The notes under the pieces were generated by a model, which saw only the letters and a list, made by a program, of their open reading frames with translations, ran no database searches and had not been told where the DNA came from. From the NCBI RefSeq assembly GCF_025264645.1, contig NZ_CP073696.1:4216001-4280000 (forward strand): a stretch of 64,000 bases of DNA, given 5' to 3'. The position numbers were made by a program, and so were the translations under genes. This document shows, one piece after another, positions 8,092 to 17,360 of this stretch; the stretch's first letter is position 1, and every line of letters starts with the position of its first letter. The DNA is from Edaphobacter lichenicola (GTDB lineage Bacteria > Acidobacteriota > Terriglobia > Terriglobales > Acidobacteriaceae).

Positions 8092-8514
8092 TTACGGCTT
8101 CGCTGCGTCCTCCGGCATGATCGCTCCGGCCCGCACCCACTGTTCCACGGTCGCGATGTCCGCGTCTGAGAGCTTCGGCTGCTTCGGTGGCATCGGCATC
8201 GGATCGTTTGCCGGACCTTCATGCCGAATCAAGCGCACGAGCAGGCTTTTTGCCGGATCGCCGGGTACAAGTGCCGGCCCATCGTGTCCGCCCTTCAGCA
8301 TTCCTGCGCGCGTCTGAATACTCAAGCCGCCCCGATGATTCATTCCGCCATGGCATTTGTAGCAGTTCGCTTGAAAGATCGGCTGGACCTTCGTCGTGTA
8401 AAACTCCGGCTTCGCCGCTTCGTTTTGTCCTGCCGCCTGAACCGTTCCTGACCGTAAACTCCACCCGACGAACGCGGCTATTGCCAGCCCGAAACACAAT
8501 GCGGTGCTCTTCAT
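8092..8514 (-). CDS. Exported monohaem c-type cytochrome (PSCyt1-like)
   Basis: 140 residues: signal peptide (1-28), then VQPIFQANCYKCHGG with the CxxCH haem motif at C51-H55, and the downstream NDPMPMPP and LSDADIATVEQWVRAGA segments, which supply the methionine ligand region and last helix of class I cytochromes. The GGLSIQTR and GDPAKSLLVR segments are typical of cytochromes of the planctomycete/acidobacterial PSCyt1 kind. A strong GGAGG precedes the ATG. No electron-transfer partner gene is adjacent. Confidence 0.85.
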   Translation of the reverse strand: MKSTALCFGLAIAAFVGWSLRSGTVQAAGQNEAAKPEFYTTKVQPIFQANCYKCHGGMNHRGGLSIQTRAGMLKGGHDGPALVPGDPAKSLLVRLIRHEGPANDPMPMPPKQPKLSDADIATVEQWVRAGAIMPEDAAKP

Positions 8515-8625
8515 TCATCCTCCCCTGTTAATCGACAAGTATACGGAACCCACCTCGGTACTTACACGATTGCTCATCAATCTTTAATGTAGAAAGTGCT
8601 CTGGCGTTCCCGCGCCTCCGAAATC

Positions 8626-9855
8626 ATGATGCGTTTGAACGCCCCCATACCGGCCCTTCTGGCGCTTGCAGGTCTGTCTCTGTTTCCTGCCAGCAGCCTC
8701 GCCACGCCAACGCATCACCTGGCCCACTCAGCCACTGCTCCCTCCACGAAGCGTCCGGCGCATGGGAAGGTGGCCGAATCAGCGCGCGCTACCCGGACCA
8801 TTAAACATCGCTCCGCCAAGACCGCGCCCGCTAAAACGACACGTGTCCACGCCCATGCGGTGCCCAAGGGCCATCAGCTTCGTCAGGCTGTACGTTCTTC
8901 TGCTCCCACCATGAGTCGGCCAGAGGTTACGGCCACGGAAGCCACTTCGCAAAAGGCGACGTCGGAGGACTTCCTCAGAGCTGCCTCAGCCCAAACCGTA
9001 ACCCAGGTCGAAACGCAGCCGGCTGTTGCGATTCATGGAACCTCTCGCCCTGAAGAGCTGAACGAAACCGGGCCAGTCACACACGCGCCAGCACGTAAGC
9101 CTGTGGCCGCTTCAAAGCAGAGATCCGTGGCTAAGCCGGTTCCGGTCGTCAGTGTCATCCGCCCAGCCGTTGAAAGGCCTCAGCTGGCGAGTGTGGAGGA
9201 GGTTGCTTCGACGCCAGTGATCCTGCCAAATCTCTACAACAAGCGTGGACACCTCATCGTGCCTCCGCCTCTCAAGGGTTCGCACGAGATCCTCGTCCAT
9301 CAAAATGAGGTTGCCGACCGCGACGGCCTCGCTCGAGTTCAGAATGACGACGATCTGCTCGATATGCGCAGCAAAAAGATGCTGGTCGGAATCGCTGAGA
9401 ATGATGGTCTCCAGGTTGATGACCGTTTGCCTGAGAATCGCCGCTACTGCCGTCCCTGGACTGCGCAGTTTCTCGCGACCCTGGCCCGTGCCCATTACGC
9501 TCACTTTCACACGCCGCTACAGGTTAACTCTGCCGTACGCACCGTCGAGTTTCAGCAGCACCTCATGCACATCAACGGGAACGCCGCGCCAGCCGAAGGA
9601 GACACCGCTTCCCCTCACCTGACGGGTCAGGCTGTCGATATCGCTAAGCATGGGCTCTCGCTCGCCGAGATTGCGTGGTTGCGCGGCTATCTTCTGCCTC
9701 TTGTGCAGGAGGGAAAGATCGATGTCGAAGAGGAGTTCCAACAGTCCTGCTTTCACATCAGCGTCTACAAAAAATATCAGCCACCCACACCCGAGCGTGA
9801 GCTAGCGATGTCCCGTCATGGCGGAACTTCTGCTTTGGCTGCTGCGTTGCGCTAA
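8626..9855 (+). CDS. Secreted DUF5715 / M15-like peptidase
   Basis: 409 residues from the ATG at 8626 (a second ATG follows directly; an in-frame GTG at 8596 is less likely). It has a signal peptide, a long Ala/Thr/Lys-rich linker (to about 9180) and a C-terminal domain. The SPHLTGQAVDI segment at about 9615-9650 matches the zinc-site pattern SxHxxGxAxD of M15 D-Ala-D-Ala peptidases, and the late CFHISVYKKY supplies another His. DUF5715 proteins share this. Peptidoglycan peptide cleavage is inferred. Confidence 0.75.
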   Translation: MMRLNAPIPALLALAGLSLFPASSLATPTHHLAHSATAPSTKRPAHGKVAESARATRTIKHRSAKTAPAKTTRVHAHAVPKGHQLRQAVRSSAPTMSRPEVTATEATSQKATSEDFLRAASAQTVTQVETQPAVAIHGTSRPEELNETGPVTHAPARKPVAASKQRSVAKPVPVVSVIRPAVERPQLASVEEVASTPVILPNLYNKRGHLIVPPPLKGSHEILVHQNEVADRDGLARVQNDDDLLDMRSKKMLVGIAENDGLQVDDRLPENRRYCRPWTAQFLATLARAHYAHFHTPLQVNSAVRTVEFQQHLMHINGNAAPAEGDTASPHLTGQAVDIAKHGLSLAEIAWLRGYLLPLVQEGKIDVEEEFQQSCFHISVYKKYQPPTPERELAMSRHGGTSALAAALR

Positions 9856-9870
9856 GGCCATGCGGCTCGA

Positions 9871-10872
9871 TCAAACGGATTCGCGAATCCCGCTTCGCCA
9901 ACTGGCGTAGGCTGAATCAACGGCACGCATATTGTGGATACCGTCTTCACCCGACGCCACAAACCGTCCATGCTCGCGATACACCTGCGCAAAACTGTCG
10001 AGCATGCGGGTGTAGCCATCTCCGTTGTTGAAGGTTCTGGTCTCCACCAACTCACCAGCTGTGCGTAGGACTACGTCGACGGGCCGGTCGACGCTCAGGG
10101 CATTCTCCGAAGCTAGTACGCCCTCGCTTCCCGTGACTTCGACGAGGGAACGGTAGAGGCCACGGGCGTTTGCGTCCACGCTCGCATAGACACCACCCGT
10201 CATCTCCAGTTGCAGCGAGGCGGCCGCTTCGACCGGGCCAGACAGCTCGTCCTTTCGGGCGATTGTGCTGATGCTTACCACGTCTTCGCCAAGTACGAAG
10301 CGCAGTGCATCGATGCAATGCACGCCGACGTCGGCGATCGGGCCGCCACATGCCAATGTGGGATCGATGATCCATTTGCGGGGAGCCTTCGACGCCGGGT
10401 AGGAGTACTCCGCGTGCGCAAGCTGCGGCTTGCCGATCTGGCCTGCCGCGATCTGGTCCCGCATCCACTCGAGGCTTCGGTTGAAGCGGAAGTTCTGCGC
10501 TACTCCGAAGACAACACCGGCAGCGTTCGCAGCAGCGTTCATCTCTTCGGCCTCGGCGGCGTTCATCGCGAGCGGCTTTTCGCACAAAACCGACTTGCCG
10601 TGCTTTAGCGCCAGCAGTGTGTCGTCGCGATGCATCGCATCCGGCGATGTGATGAATACGACATCAACATCCGGCGATGCGCACAGCTCCTCGCGCGTAG
10701 AGAAGCAGTGAGGGATTTTGAACTCTGCACAGTTCTGTGCGGCAGCGGTCTGATCGCGTCGCCACATACCGGTCAGCGTCGCATCCTCACACTGCGAGAA
10801 GGCCGGCATCAACCGCCGAACCGCATGAAATCCAAATCCGAGGATTGCGAAACGCACCGGTGCCATCGCCAT
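9871..10872 (-). CDS. Gfo/Idh/MocA-family oxidoreductase
   Basis: 333 residues. The N-terminal Rossmann fold begins FAILGFGFHAVRR, a glycine-rich NAD(P) loop, and the family signature CEKPLAMN lies near residue 95-102. The C-terminal alpha/beta domain contains GGPIADVGVHCIDALR, matching the conserved catalytic GG.xxDxGxHxxD segment. These enzymes oxidise or reduce sugars and their derivatives with NAD(P). It starts 22 bp after the PPIase gene and is the last gene of the lptD-led minus-strand run, though its role there is unclear. Confidence 0.85.
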   Translation of the reverse strand: MAMAPVRFAILGFGFHAVRRLMPAFSQCEDATLTGMWRRDQTAAAQNCAEFKIPHCFSTREELCASPDVDVVFITSPDAMHRDDTLLALKHGKSVLCEKPLAMNAAEAEEMNAAANAAGVVFGVAQNFRFNRSLEWMRDQIAAGQIGKPQLAHAEYSYPASKAPRKWIIDPTLACGGPIADVGVHCIDALRFVLGEDVVSISTIARKDELSGPVEAAASLQLEMTGGVYASVDANARGLYRSLVEVTGSEGVLASENALSVDRPVDVVLRTAGELVETRTFNNGDGYTRMLDSFAQVYREHGRFVASGEDGIHNMRAVDSAYASWRSGIRESV

Positions 10873-10894
10873 GAACTTCTCCGTGGAGTCGTGT

Positions 10895-12019
10895 TTAGTG
10901 GGCGTCGTTTTTGAAGATCTGCTCGGCGAAGAAGTTCTCCACCTTCGCCTGATCGTGAAGCATCTCGAGATACGCGTTCTTCAAAAGCTGCGACCGTCCA
11001 TCGCGCAGCTGTTGACGAATCGCCTGCTGCACGCGTGGATCATTCACATCGCGCTGGCCCGCAGGCTCACGCGACAACAGCTTGTAGATTGCGTACCCCG
11101 CAGGCTTCTTCGTCTGCTGGTCCAGCAGCGGAAGAATATCGGTGATCTGGCCGGCCTTCAGCTTGGTCACTGCATTGAAGACTGCAGGATCCGCATGCAT
11201 CTGCGACTCGCCGACAAAGCCCATGTCACCGCCGTTGGGAGCGGTCGCCGGTTGCTCGGAGAAGTTCATCGCAATCGCGCCGAAGTCCTCGCCGCTGTCC
11301 AATCTGTTCTTCAGGGCCTGGATTTTTTTCTTTGCATCGAGGTCGCTGGTCGCTTTGCTGTTCTGCAGATTACCCGGTTGCGCATTTGGCAGGTCGGTAA
11401 CCTGAATCTGCGCCAGGTGATACTGCGTCTCGTTCAGGTTGAACTCAAACTTATGCTGGTTGTAGTAGTTCGTAACGTCGGCGTCGGTAACCGTGACTTT
11501 GGAGTTGATCTCCTTGTTCAGCAGCTTGTTGATGGTTAGCGACCGTCGTAGATCGTGCTTCACGTCGTCAAGCGTGTGATTGCTCGCCTTCAGGCGCTGC
11601 TCAAACTGCTCCTCAGTGTAGGGTGCCTTCATTTCGGCGAGCTTTGCATCAACCTCTTCATTGGTCGCGGTCAGGTTCATCTTCGCGGCGCGCTGCTGCA
11701 CGATCTCTTCGTCGATCAACTCGCGCAGCAAGTTCAATCGCAGCGAATCGGCCTGCTCCTGCGACGGCTGGCCCTGTTGCTGCTGAGCGGCATCTCCGAG
11801 CTGTGCCTGATAACGCTTGTCCAGTTCGGGCTTCATGATCGCGTGACCGTTCACCGTGGCCACGACATCGGCACTGTGGCCATGCTCGCAGCCGGCAACC
11901 GGCAGCAGCACGGCAGCCAGAATCAGCGCGAAGGGAATGGAAGTTTGGCGAAAGTTACGAAGTGTAAAAGAGCGACTAGTATCGTTCATCGATGTCGGCA
12001 AATCCTGGGTCTCCTGCAT
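10895..12019 (-). CDS. Periplasmic SurA/PrsA-like peptidyl-prolyl isomerase lipoprotein
   Basis: 374 residues. The lipobox LPVAGC places the lipidated Cys at 44; an alternative ATG at 11989 shortens the n-region. A SurA_N-like helical region (ATVNGHAIMKPELDKRY ... LLRELIDEEIVQQRA) is followed by a parvulin rotamase domain at about 195-310 (LDSGEDFGAIAMNFSEQP, GGDMGFVGE). It would chaperone outer-membrane proteins in the periplasm. It lies 7 bp behind a DsbA-like gene and downstream of lptD, a context that fits beta-barrel folding. Confidence 0.85.
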   Translation of the reverse strand: MQETQDLPTSMNDTSRSFTLRNFRQTSIPFALILAAVLLPVAGCEHGHSADVVATVNGHAIMKPELDKRYQAQLGDAAQQQQGQPSQEQADSLRLNLLRELIDEEIVQQRAAKMNLTATNEEVDAKLAEMKAPYTEEQFEQRLKASNHTLDDVKHDLRRSLTINKLLNKEINSKVTVTDADVTNYYNQHKFEFNLNETQYHLAQIQVTDLPNAQPGNLQNSKATSDLDAKKKIQALKNRLDSGEDFGAIAMNFSEQPATAPNGGDMGFVGESQMHADPAVFNAVTKLKAGQITDILPLLDQQTKKPAGYAIYKLLSREPAGQRDVNDPRVQQAIRQQLRDGRSQLLKNAYLEMLHDQAKVENFFAEQIFKNDAH

Positions 12020-12026
12020 TTCTCTG

Positions 12027-13001
12027 CTAATTGCCAGGCTTATTCGCCGGCGTAGTTTGAGGTGCGGACTGAGTGGGTGCCGGCGGCGGTGGTGGCGGCG
12101 TCTGGCCGGAGGCGATCAGCGCGTTATCGATCATACGATAGACGTACTCCAACGGCAGTGCTCCTTCGAGCTTTTCTCCGTTAATAAAGAGTGCGGGTGT
12201 CGAATCGACGCCCAGGCTCTCCCCAAGCTTCATTGAGGCCTTGATCGCCGTATCGTCCTGTTTGACGATGCAGGCGTTCAGGGTTTCGGCATTGAGATTC
12301 TGCCGCTTGCCTTCGTCGCGCGCCAAGGTATCAAGCGTGTCGTTCGCCTTGGCAAGACTTTTGTCGTCACCGCCCAGTTCGCCGGCATGGGCGTGAATGT
12401 GATCCACGAGGTTCCAGTAGCCCGTTGGGCTCTGTGCGCCGACACAGTTTGTGTCGACAGCCGCACGCATTGCCCACGGGTGCTGGTCGAGCGGGAAGTC
12501 GCGATAGACGATATGAATCTGATCTTTATAACGCTCTGTCAGAGCGGGAAAGAGCTGCTCATGCATCTTTGCGCAGTAGGGACACTCCAGGTCATCGAAG
12601 CCGACGATCAGGACCGGGGCCGTCGCCGGGCCGCCACGCGCAGGCCGTCCCTCTCCGCTGACGAGCAGCTTCGGATCTTTGCTGATGTCGAATTTGCGGA
12701 ACTGCGCCAACGTCTTGCCATCGGTTGAGAGCAGGAAATCCGTGCTGGTCGTCTTTCCATCCGCGGAAAAGGTCACGCTGATCGAGTCAAAGCCAGGCAC
12801 GTCGCTCTTCGTGCGGGGACCGATCTGGATGTCGTAGTTTGGCGGAACGCTGGACTTCGACCGGATCAAGACTTCAACCCGTCGCGTCATCTCGGGCGAC
12901 AGCTTTGCCGAGGTCGCCGCCGGAGTCTGGGCGTGGCAGCCAAGTGCTGCTAGTGTGAGGGCAAAGACAAGGGTACGGAACGGCTTCACGACGGTAGACA
13001 C
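12027..13001 (-). CDS. Exported DsbA-like thiol:disulfide protein
   Basis: 324 residues. An N-terminal signal (hydrophobic to about 20, with Cys22 in AALGCHAQ, possibly lipidated) is followed by a small N-terminal domain (30-115). A DsbA/DsbC-type thioredoxin fold follows, with the active site DLECPYCAKM (C140, C143), FPLDQHPWA, and a cis-Pro segment near STPALFINGE. The tail is Pro/Thr-rich. It probably oxidises or isomerises periplasmic disulfides. It lies between lptD (72 bp upstream) and a SurA-like chaperone gene. The GTG start is the most plausible one. Confidence 0.85.
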   Translation of the reverse strand: MSTVVKPFRTLVFALTLAALGCHAQTPAATSAKLSPEMTRRVEVLIRSKSSVPPNYDIQIGPRTKSDVPGFDSISVTFSADGKTTSTDFLLSTDGKTLAQFRKFDISKDPKLLVSGEGRPARGGPATAPVLIVGFDDLECPYCAKMHEQLFPALTERYKDQIHIVYRDFPLDQHPWAMRAAVDTNCVGAQSPTGYWNLVDHIHAHAGELGGDDKSLAKANDTLDTLARDEGKRQNLNAETLNACIVKQDDTAIKASMKLGESLGVDSTPALFINGEKLEGALPLEYVYRMIDNALIASGQTPPPPPPAPTQSAPQTTPANKPGN

Positions 13002-13073
13002 AATACCTCGATTATCTCACGCAGAGGCCATTTGCAAGGCCGCAGAGGCGCTTCGGCCTGATCCGCCGCCTGC

Positions 13074-15764
13074 TCAAAATAGACTCGCCGCCCGCCGCAG
13101 GTTGCCTGCCGTGCCTATGTTCAACAAGGTAAAGTTGAACCGCTCCGCGGTCTCGTTGCGCACCGCCCCCAGTTCGTACTTGCGCACTTCGACGCTAAAT
13201 CCGCAGCAGTCCCAGTTGTACGAGGCCTGCACCGCCCCATACTCCAACAGGCCGGTGTTGGTCGCATTCAAGTCCAGCCCCACGTTGCCTGCAACGCCCA
13301 GCCCCGGCTTCGTCGGCGAACCATACCCCAGCAGCAGCCGCAGCTGGTCAAAGTTCGAGACAGACGATAGGATGCCCTCGGTGTAGAAGCGCCCCGGCGC
13401 ATTAAGCCGCGCGTAGCTCAGGCCGCCGAAGACATTGCCTTCGTGCACATCCACCAGCACGTTGTTGGACGTGAACTTCTTCGCGCCTGTGTCGTAGTCG
13501 AAGTCCCACTCCACATCCATGTGCGCCGAGGTCCTGACCCTGAGCCGTGAGATCAGTGGCGAGATCGCCCGCGGCTCGGTCAAGAACGCGATTCCCGAGA
13601 GGTTTAGCGTCGTGTCGAATATATTGCGGCGCCCATTGATCACAGCTCCGCCGAAGTTCTCGTTGAAGAAGTACTTCTGCGTGAGTTGCCAACTGATCAT
13701 CTCCCGGCTTCCGCAGACCGGTTTTCTGCTCTTTAAGTCGATCTGCTCTCGGGTCTGCACCCTCCCTACGTCTTCATCCCAGTTCTGCTCCTGGCCGGGG
13801 CCGGGTGGCTTCTCCTGACAAGGCCGTTTCTTCACCGGCCGCAGAAACAGGCGTTGCGTGACTCCGTATTGAAGCTCGTTCGTATCGCTCATGATGTCGA
13901 TATCGTCGAAGCGCAGCACATTCAAAAAGTTATTGATGCCGCTCACATACCGGTACGTCACCTCAGGCTCGATCGTGTGCTTCACATCGTTGCCGTTGAA
14001 GAACTTCTCCACCGAGGGAGAGTCGAACGTCCGCTCCACCACCGGAGCCCTCATATCCACCTCAGCCTCCACATCCGCGCGATTCAGCGCATTGGGGAGT
14101 TCGACGGGAATTCCATCCGGTGAGTATGGCGTCTGCCTGCTTCTGCTGTAGACCGTCTCCCGCGCGCCAAGTGAGGCCTTGAGATGCCATCCATCCAAGC
14201 TGAGGGGATAGGAGATCTCAGGATGAAGATCCACCCGCTGCGTCAGGCCTCCGCTTGCAAAACCCGGCTCGACTCGTGATAGTCCGGCATAGGAGCTGTC
14301 CAGCCTCCACTGCACGCCGCTCCTGCCGATCTCATGTTCGGTGCTGCTGAAGTCCAGCGACGGCGCATGAAAGATCCTTACCTGCTCCTCGGGTATCGCT
14401 GGCGTCGTCGGCGTCGCGGCCTGGAAGGCCATCTTCAAACCCTGATATCGATCTGCCCTCGCCGAAGCGTCAAAGCCGTTCTCCTCATGCACTCCGTACA
14501 GGATCGAGAGGATATCGCTCGAGACCGCGAGACTGAAGTTCTCGGCAAACGCCTGGCGATAGGCGTACGAGCTCAAGTACTCCGCATCCGCCACGACTCG
14601 CGTCTGCGGACTGAAGTCATGCCGGCCCGAGAAGGTTACATCCTCTCCGCCTTGATTCAGGTAGACGCCGTTTGTCGTGATGCCACGGTCGAGCAGACCG
14701 CTGTATTTCGCCTTCGCAAAGTTATTTCCCAGCCCGCGATACCGGAAGCTCGCCGACTGCTCCCATCCACGCAGTGAGTAGTACTGGGCGCCGACGGTCA
14801 CATCGGTGCTTCGATTGATCGCCCAGTAGTACTGCTCGCCAAGGATGAAGCCCTTGCTCGACGAATAACTGATCGCTGGGATCAGAATCCCGCTCTGCCG
14901 CTGCTCGGAGTCCACTGGGTGCGTCACATAGGGCAGAAACAATATCGGGATATTCATCAGGCGAAAAGTGCTGTTCTGCGCCTTCGCCTTCTCGCTGTCG
15001 ACGGCGAATTTGCCCGAGTACAGCATCCAGTCCGGGCGGGGAAGCTGGCAGGTCGTCAGACTGCCATCGTAGATCTCGTACGTTTGCGGGCCGGTCCTCA
15101 CTACCATGCGGCCGGTAAATAGAAAGGGATTACTGCTCGCATATACCATCGCGTGTCCATTGCTTTTTAAGCCCACCGAGCCTGTTACGTCGTAAAAGGT
15201 TGCTGTCTGCCTGTTGAGGTTCATCGTTCCATGACTGGCCGTGAGGTCCTCGTGGTTCGAGCCTCCCGTCACATGCAGATGCCCATTCGCCGTCAGCTCG
15301 CTTGTGTCCTCGTCGAACTCGATGTGGTCGGCCTTGATAATCCGGTCGCGGTAGTGAATCTCCACATCTCCATCCAGGATGAAGCGGCTGCCTATCTTCG
15401 ACTGGGTATCGGATTCGATCGAAGCTGTCGTTGCATCATCGGTCGAGGGTAGCACTGCCGCAACCGGATACCGTGCCGCTTCGGGGCCATCCGGCAGGCT
15501 CGAAGACGATTCGCCAACCTCGCCCAGGGGGGTTGCCTGACTCGTCACCTCTTGCGCCCGCAGATGTGGATGACTTGCCGCCAGCACCATGATAGTTATC
15601 AAGAGGTAAACAGTCCTGCGGACGCTCCTGGAGTCACTTCCGCGACCATCCGTCGCACATCCGCCGGATACCAAAGCCAGCAAAGGCAGACGGCGCTGCC
15701 ACTGGGTCTTCCCCCGGGGTCCGTTCGGTTTGAAGCTTGATTTGGAACTAGTCAGACGCACCAC
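13074..15764 (-). CDS. lptD: LPS-assembly protein LptD
   Basis: 896 residues. A hydrophobic signal region (about 50-70, HLRAQ) precedes an OstA/LptA-like jellyroll (about 125-240: DGDVEIHYRDRIIKADHIEFDEDTSELTANG). A long beta-barrel LptD domain follows (about 330-896). LptD inserts lipopolysaccharide into the outer leaflet of the outer membrane. Cysteines fit disulfide-dependent folding: Cys239 after the jellyroll and an adjacent pair Cys853-Cys854 near the C-terminus, as in the Enterobacteria protein, plus two in an inserted loop (around KKRPCQE and KPVCGS). It heads a minus-strand run with DsbA-like and PPIase genes. Confidence 0.93.
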   Translation of the reverse strand: MVRLTSSKSSFKPNGPRGKTQWQRRLPLLALVSGGCATDGRGSDSRSVRRTVYLLITIMVLAASHPHLRAQEVTSQATPLGEVGESSSSLPDGPEAARYPVAAVLPSTDDATTASIESDTQSKIGSRFILDGDVEIHYRDRIIKADHIEFDEDTSELTANGHLHVTGGSNHEDLTASHGTMNLNRQTATFYDVTGSVGLKSNGHAMVYASSNPFLFTGRMVVRTGPQTYEIYDGSLTTCQLPRPDWMLYSGKFAVDSEKAKAQNSTFRLMNIPILFLPYVTHPVDSEQRQSGILIPAISYSSSKGFILGEQYYWAINRSTDVTVGAQYYSLRGWEQSASFRYRGLGNNFAKAKYSGLLDRGITTNGVYLNQGGEDVTFSGRHDFSPQTRVVADAEYLSSYAYRQAFAENFSLAVSSDILSILYGVHEENGFDASARADRYQGLKMAFQAATPTTPAIPEEQVRIFHAPSLDFSSTEHEIGRSGVQWRLDSSYAGLSRVEPGFASGGLTQRVDLHPEISYPLSLDGWHLKASLGARETVYSRSRQTPYSPDGIPVELPNALNRADVEAEVDMRAPVVERTFDSPSVEKFFNGNDVKHTIEPEVTYRYVSGINNFLNVLRFDDIDIMSDTNELQYGVTQRLFLRPVKKRPCQEKPPGPGQEQNWDEDVGRVQTREQIDLKSRKPVCGSREMISWQLTQKYFFNENFGGAVINGRRNIFDTTLNLSGIAFLTEPRAISPLISRLRVRTSAHMDVEWDFDYDTGAKKFTSNNVLVDVHEGNVFGGLSYARLNAPGRFYTEGILSSVSNFDQLRLLLGYGSPTKPGLGVAGNVGLDLNATNTGLLEYGAVQASYNWDCCGFSVEVRKYELGAVRNETAERFNFTLLNIGTAGNLRRAASLF

Positions 15765-15812
15765 CCTTTGAGGCTAAACGATTTTACGGAAGCGAGTTTG
15801 GAATTGAGCACA

Positions 15813-17183
15813 ATGAGCTCTGCACAGCGTGACCTGCACCCACTGGACGAAGCCACTGCCGAAACGGAAGCCGAAGCTCCGTTTGCCCTGAAGGAACAAG
15901 TTGCCCAGCGCCTCGCCGCTCACCGCGCGCGCCGCAATCAGCACTCCGGCAGCTTGGTTACTCCCATCGCGACGCCGTCACCGGCGAAGGCCCGGTCGTC
16001 TCGTATCGCCGCCGCAGTCGCCGAACGCTATGCGAACTCACCCAGCTACCGCACCTTCCTCGCTGCGCAGGCCGAGACGGCCATCCGCGAGGCAGAGGCT
16101 GCCGCTGAAGTAGCAGCCCGGAGCGCCCGCGCCATCGCTGATGCTCAGTACGAGCTCCTGGCTGAGCTCGATCAATGGACGCTGACGCCGCCGACCCCGC
16201 CACCGGCTCCCGCACCCGCACCCGCAGCGACGAGTCTCTCGATCACCGAGGCCCCACCTCTTCCCGCCGCGGCCGCAACGTCAAGCCCCGCCCTCACCGT
16301 CAGGCTCTACGAGGACGTCGCCCGCAGCCTCACCGAACCCGCTGTCACCTCCGCGCGAGTTTACGGCCAGGCTCAAGCCCAGGAGGCCATCGACGAAGAG
16401 GAGAACCTCATCCTCGACGACGAGATCGCCTTCCGTCAGGCGCCTGTCTTCGAGTCAGTCGGTGCTCCTATCGAGATTCCCGCAAATCTGATCGAGTTCC
16501 CTCGTCAGCTCGTCGCTCCGCGTAAGGCGCGCCCCCGGCTGGCCGAAGGTCCGCTCCGTGAAGACGCCGACCACGCCCCGGCGACCGCTCAGCTCCGCAT
16601 CTTCGAGGTCGAAGCAGACCAGATCTCGACCGCGCCTGTCGTCGAGTCGACCGTTCCCGAGTGGTCCTCCATCCTGCTGGCTGCTCACCCCGTCGCGGCA
16701 CCGGTGGAGACCGCCGAGGCCCCATTCCTCGCGGAGCTTCCGCCACAGACCGCACCGCTGAACCTGCGTCTGATGGCCACCATCGTCGATGGCTGTGTCG
16801 TAACGGCCGCCCTGTTGATCTTCATCGGTGCCTTTGCCATCACCGTGGATAAGCTCTCGGGTGCTCCTGCAGGCCCGGTGATCCCGCAGATCACGCTGCA
16901 GACCGCAGCCATCGGCGTGGCCGGCACACTGGCTGTGCTCACGCTGCTCTATCAGCTTCTCTTCTTCACCTTCTCCGATGCGACCCCCGGCATGCGCTAC
17001 GCTCGCATCGGCCTCTGCACCTTTTCCGATGACAATCCAACCCGCTCGGCGATGCGTCGTCGCATCTTCGCTGTAATTCTTGCAGCCTGCCCGCTCGGCA
17101 TCGGCTTTCTGTGGGCCTGGCTCGATGACGACGGCCTGGGCTGGCACGATCGCATCTCGCGTATGTATCAACGCAGTTATTAG
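15813..17183 (+). CDS. RDD-family membrane protein with long low-complexity N-terminus
   Basis: 456 residues from ATG 15813; an in-frame TTG at 15768 would add 15 residues but abuts the divergent lptD start. About 300 N-terminal residues are Ala/Pro/Glu-rich and probably disordered and cytoplasmic. The C-terminal 140 residues form an RDD domain with about three membrane helices, starting APLNLRLMATIVDGCVV with the conserved Arg and Asp, and ending GLGWHDRISR. RDD proteins are transporter-like or antiporter-like membrane proteins of mostly unknown role. Confidence 0.82.
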   Translation: MSSAQRDLHPLDEATAETEAEAPFALKEQVAQRLAAHRARRNQHSGSLVTPIATPSPAKARSSRIAAAVAERYANSPSYRTFLAAQAETAIREAEAAAEVAARSARAIADAQYELLAELDQWTLTPPTPPPAPAPAPAATSLSITEAPPLPAAAATSSPALTVRLYEDVARSLTEPAVTSARVYGQAQAQEAIDEEENLILDDEIAFRQAPVFESVGAPIEIPANLIEFPRQLVAPRKARPRLAEGPLREDADHAPATAQLRIFEVEADQISTAPVVESTVPEWSSILLAAHPVAAPVETAEAPFLAELPPQTAPLNLRLMATIVDGCVVTAALLIFIGAFAITVDKLSGAPAGPVIPQITLQTAAIGVAGTLAVLTLLYQLLFFTFSDATPGMRYARIGLCTFSDDNPTRSAMRRRIFAVILAACPLGIGFLWAWLDDDGLGWHDRISRMYQRSY

Positions 17184-17275
17184 GCAGCTACTAGAGCGCC
17201 TCGCAATTGGCAGCCTGGCAGCCAGGAGGCCATTGTCCGGAGTGCTGCAACGCACTTCACTTTAAAATGCAGAAG

Positions 17276-17301
17276 AAAAGCCCAGCTCTCGCTGGGCTTT
17301 T
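17276..17301. terminator. Bidirectional rho-independent terminator
   Basis: AAAAGCCCAGC (17276-17286) pairs perfectly with GCTGGGCTTTT (17291-17301) across a 4-nt loop. A-rich and T-rich ends make it work on both strands. It sits between the convergent RDD gene and bamA and would end both. Confidence 0.9.
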
Positions 17302-17360
17302 CCGATGAGTGATGTGAGATTCAGTAGCCTCCGGGTACAGCTCAGGAGGCAAGGATCAGG

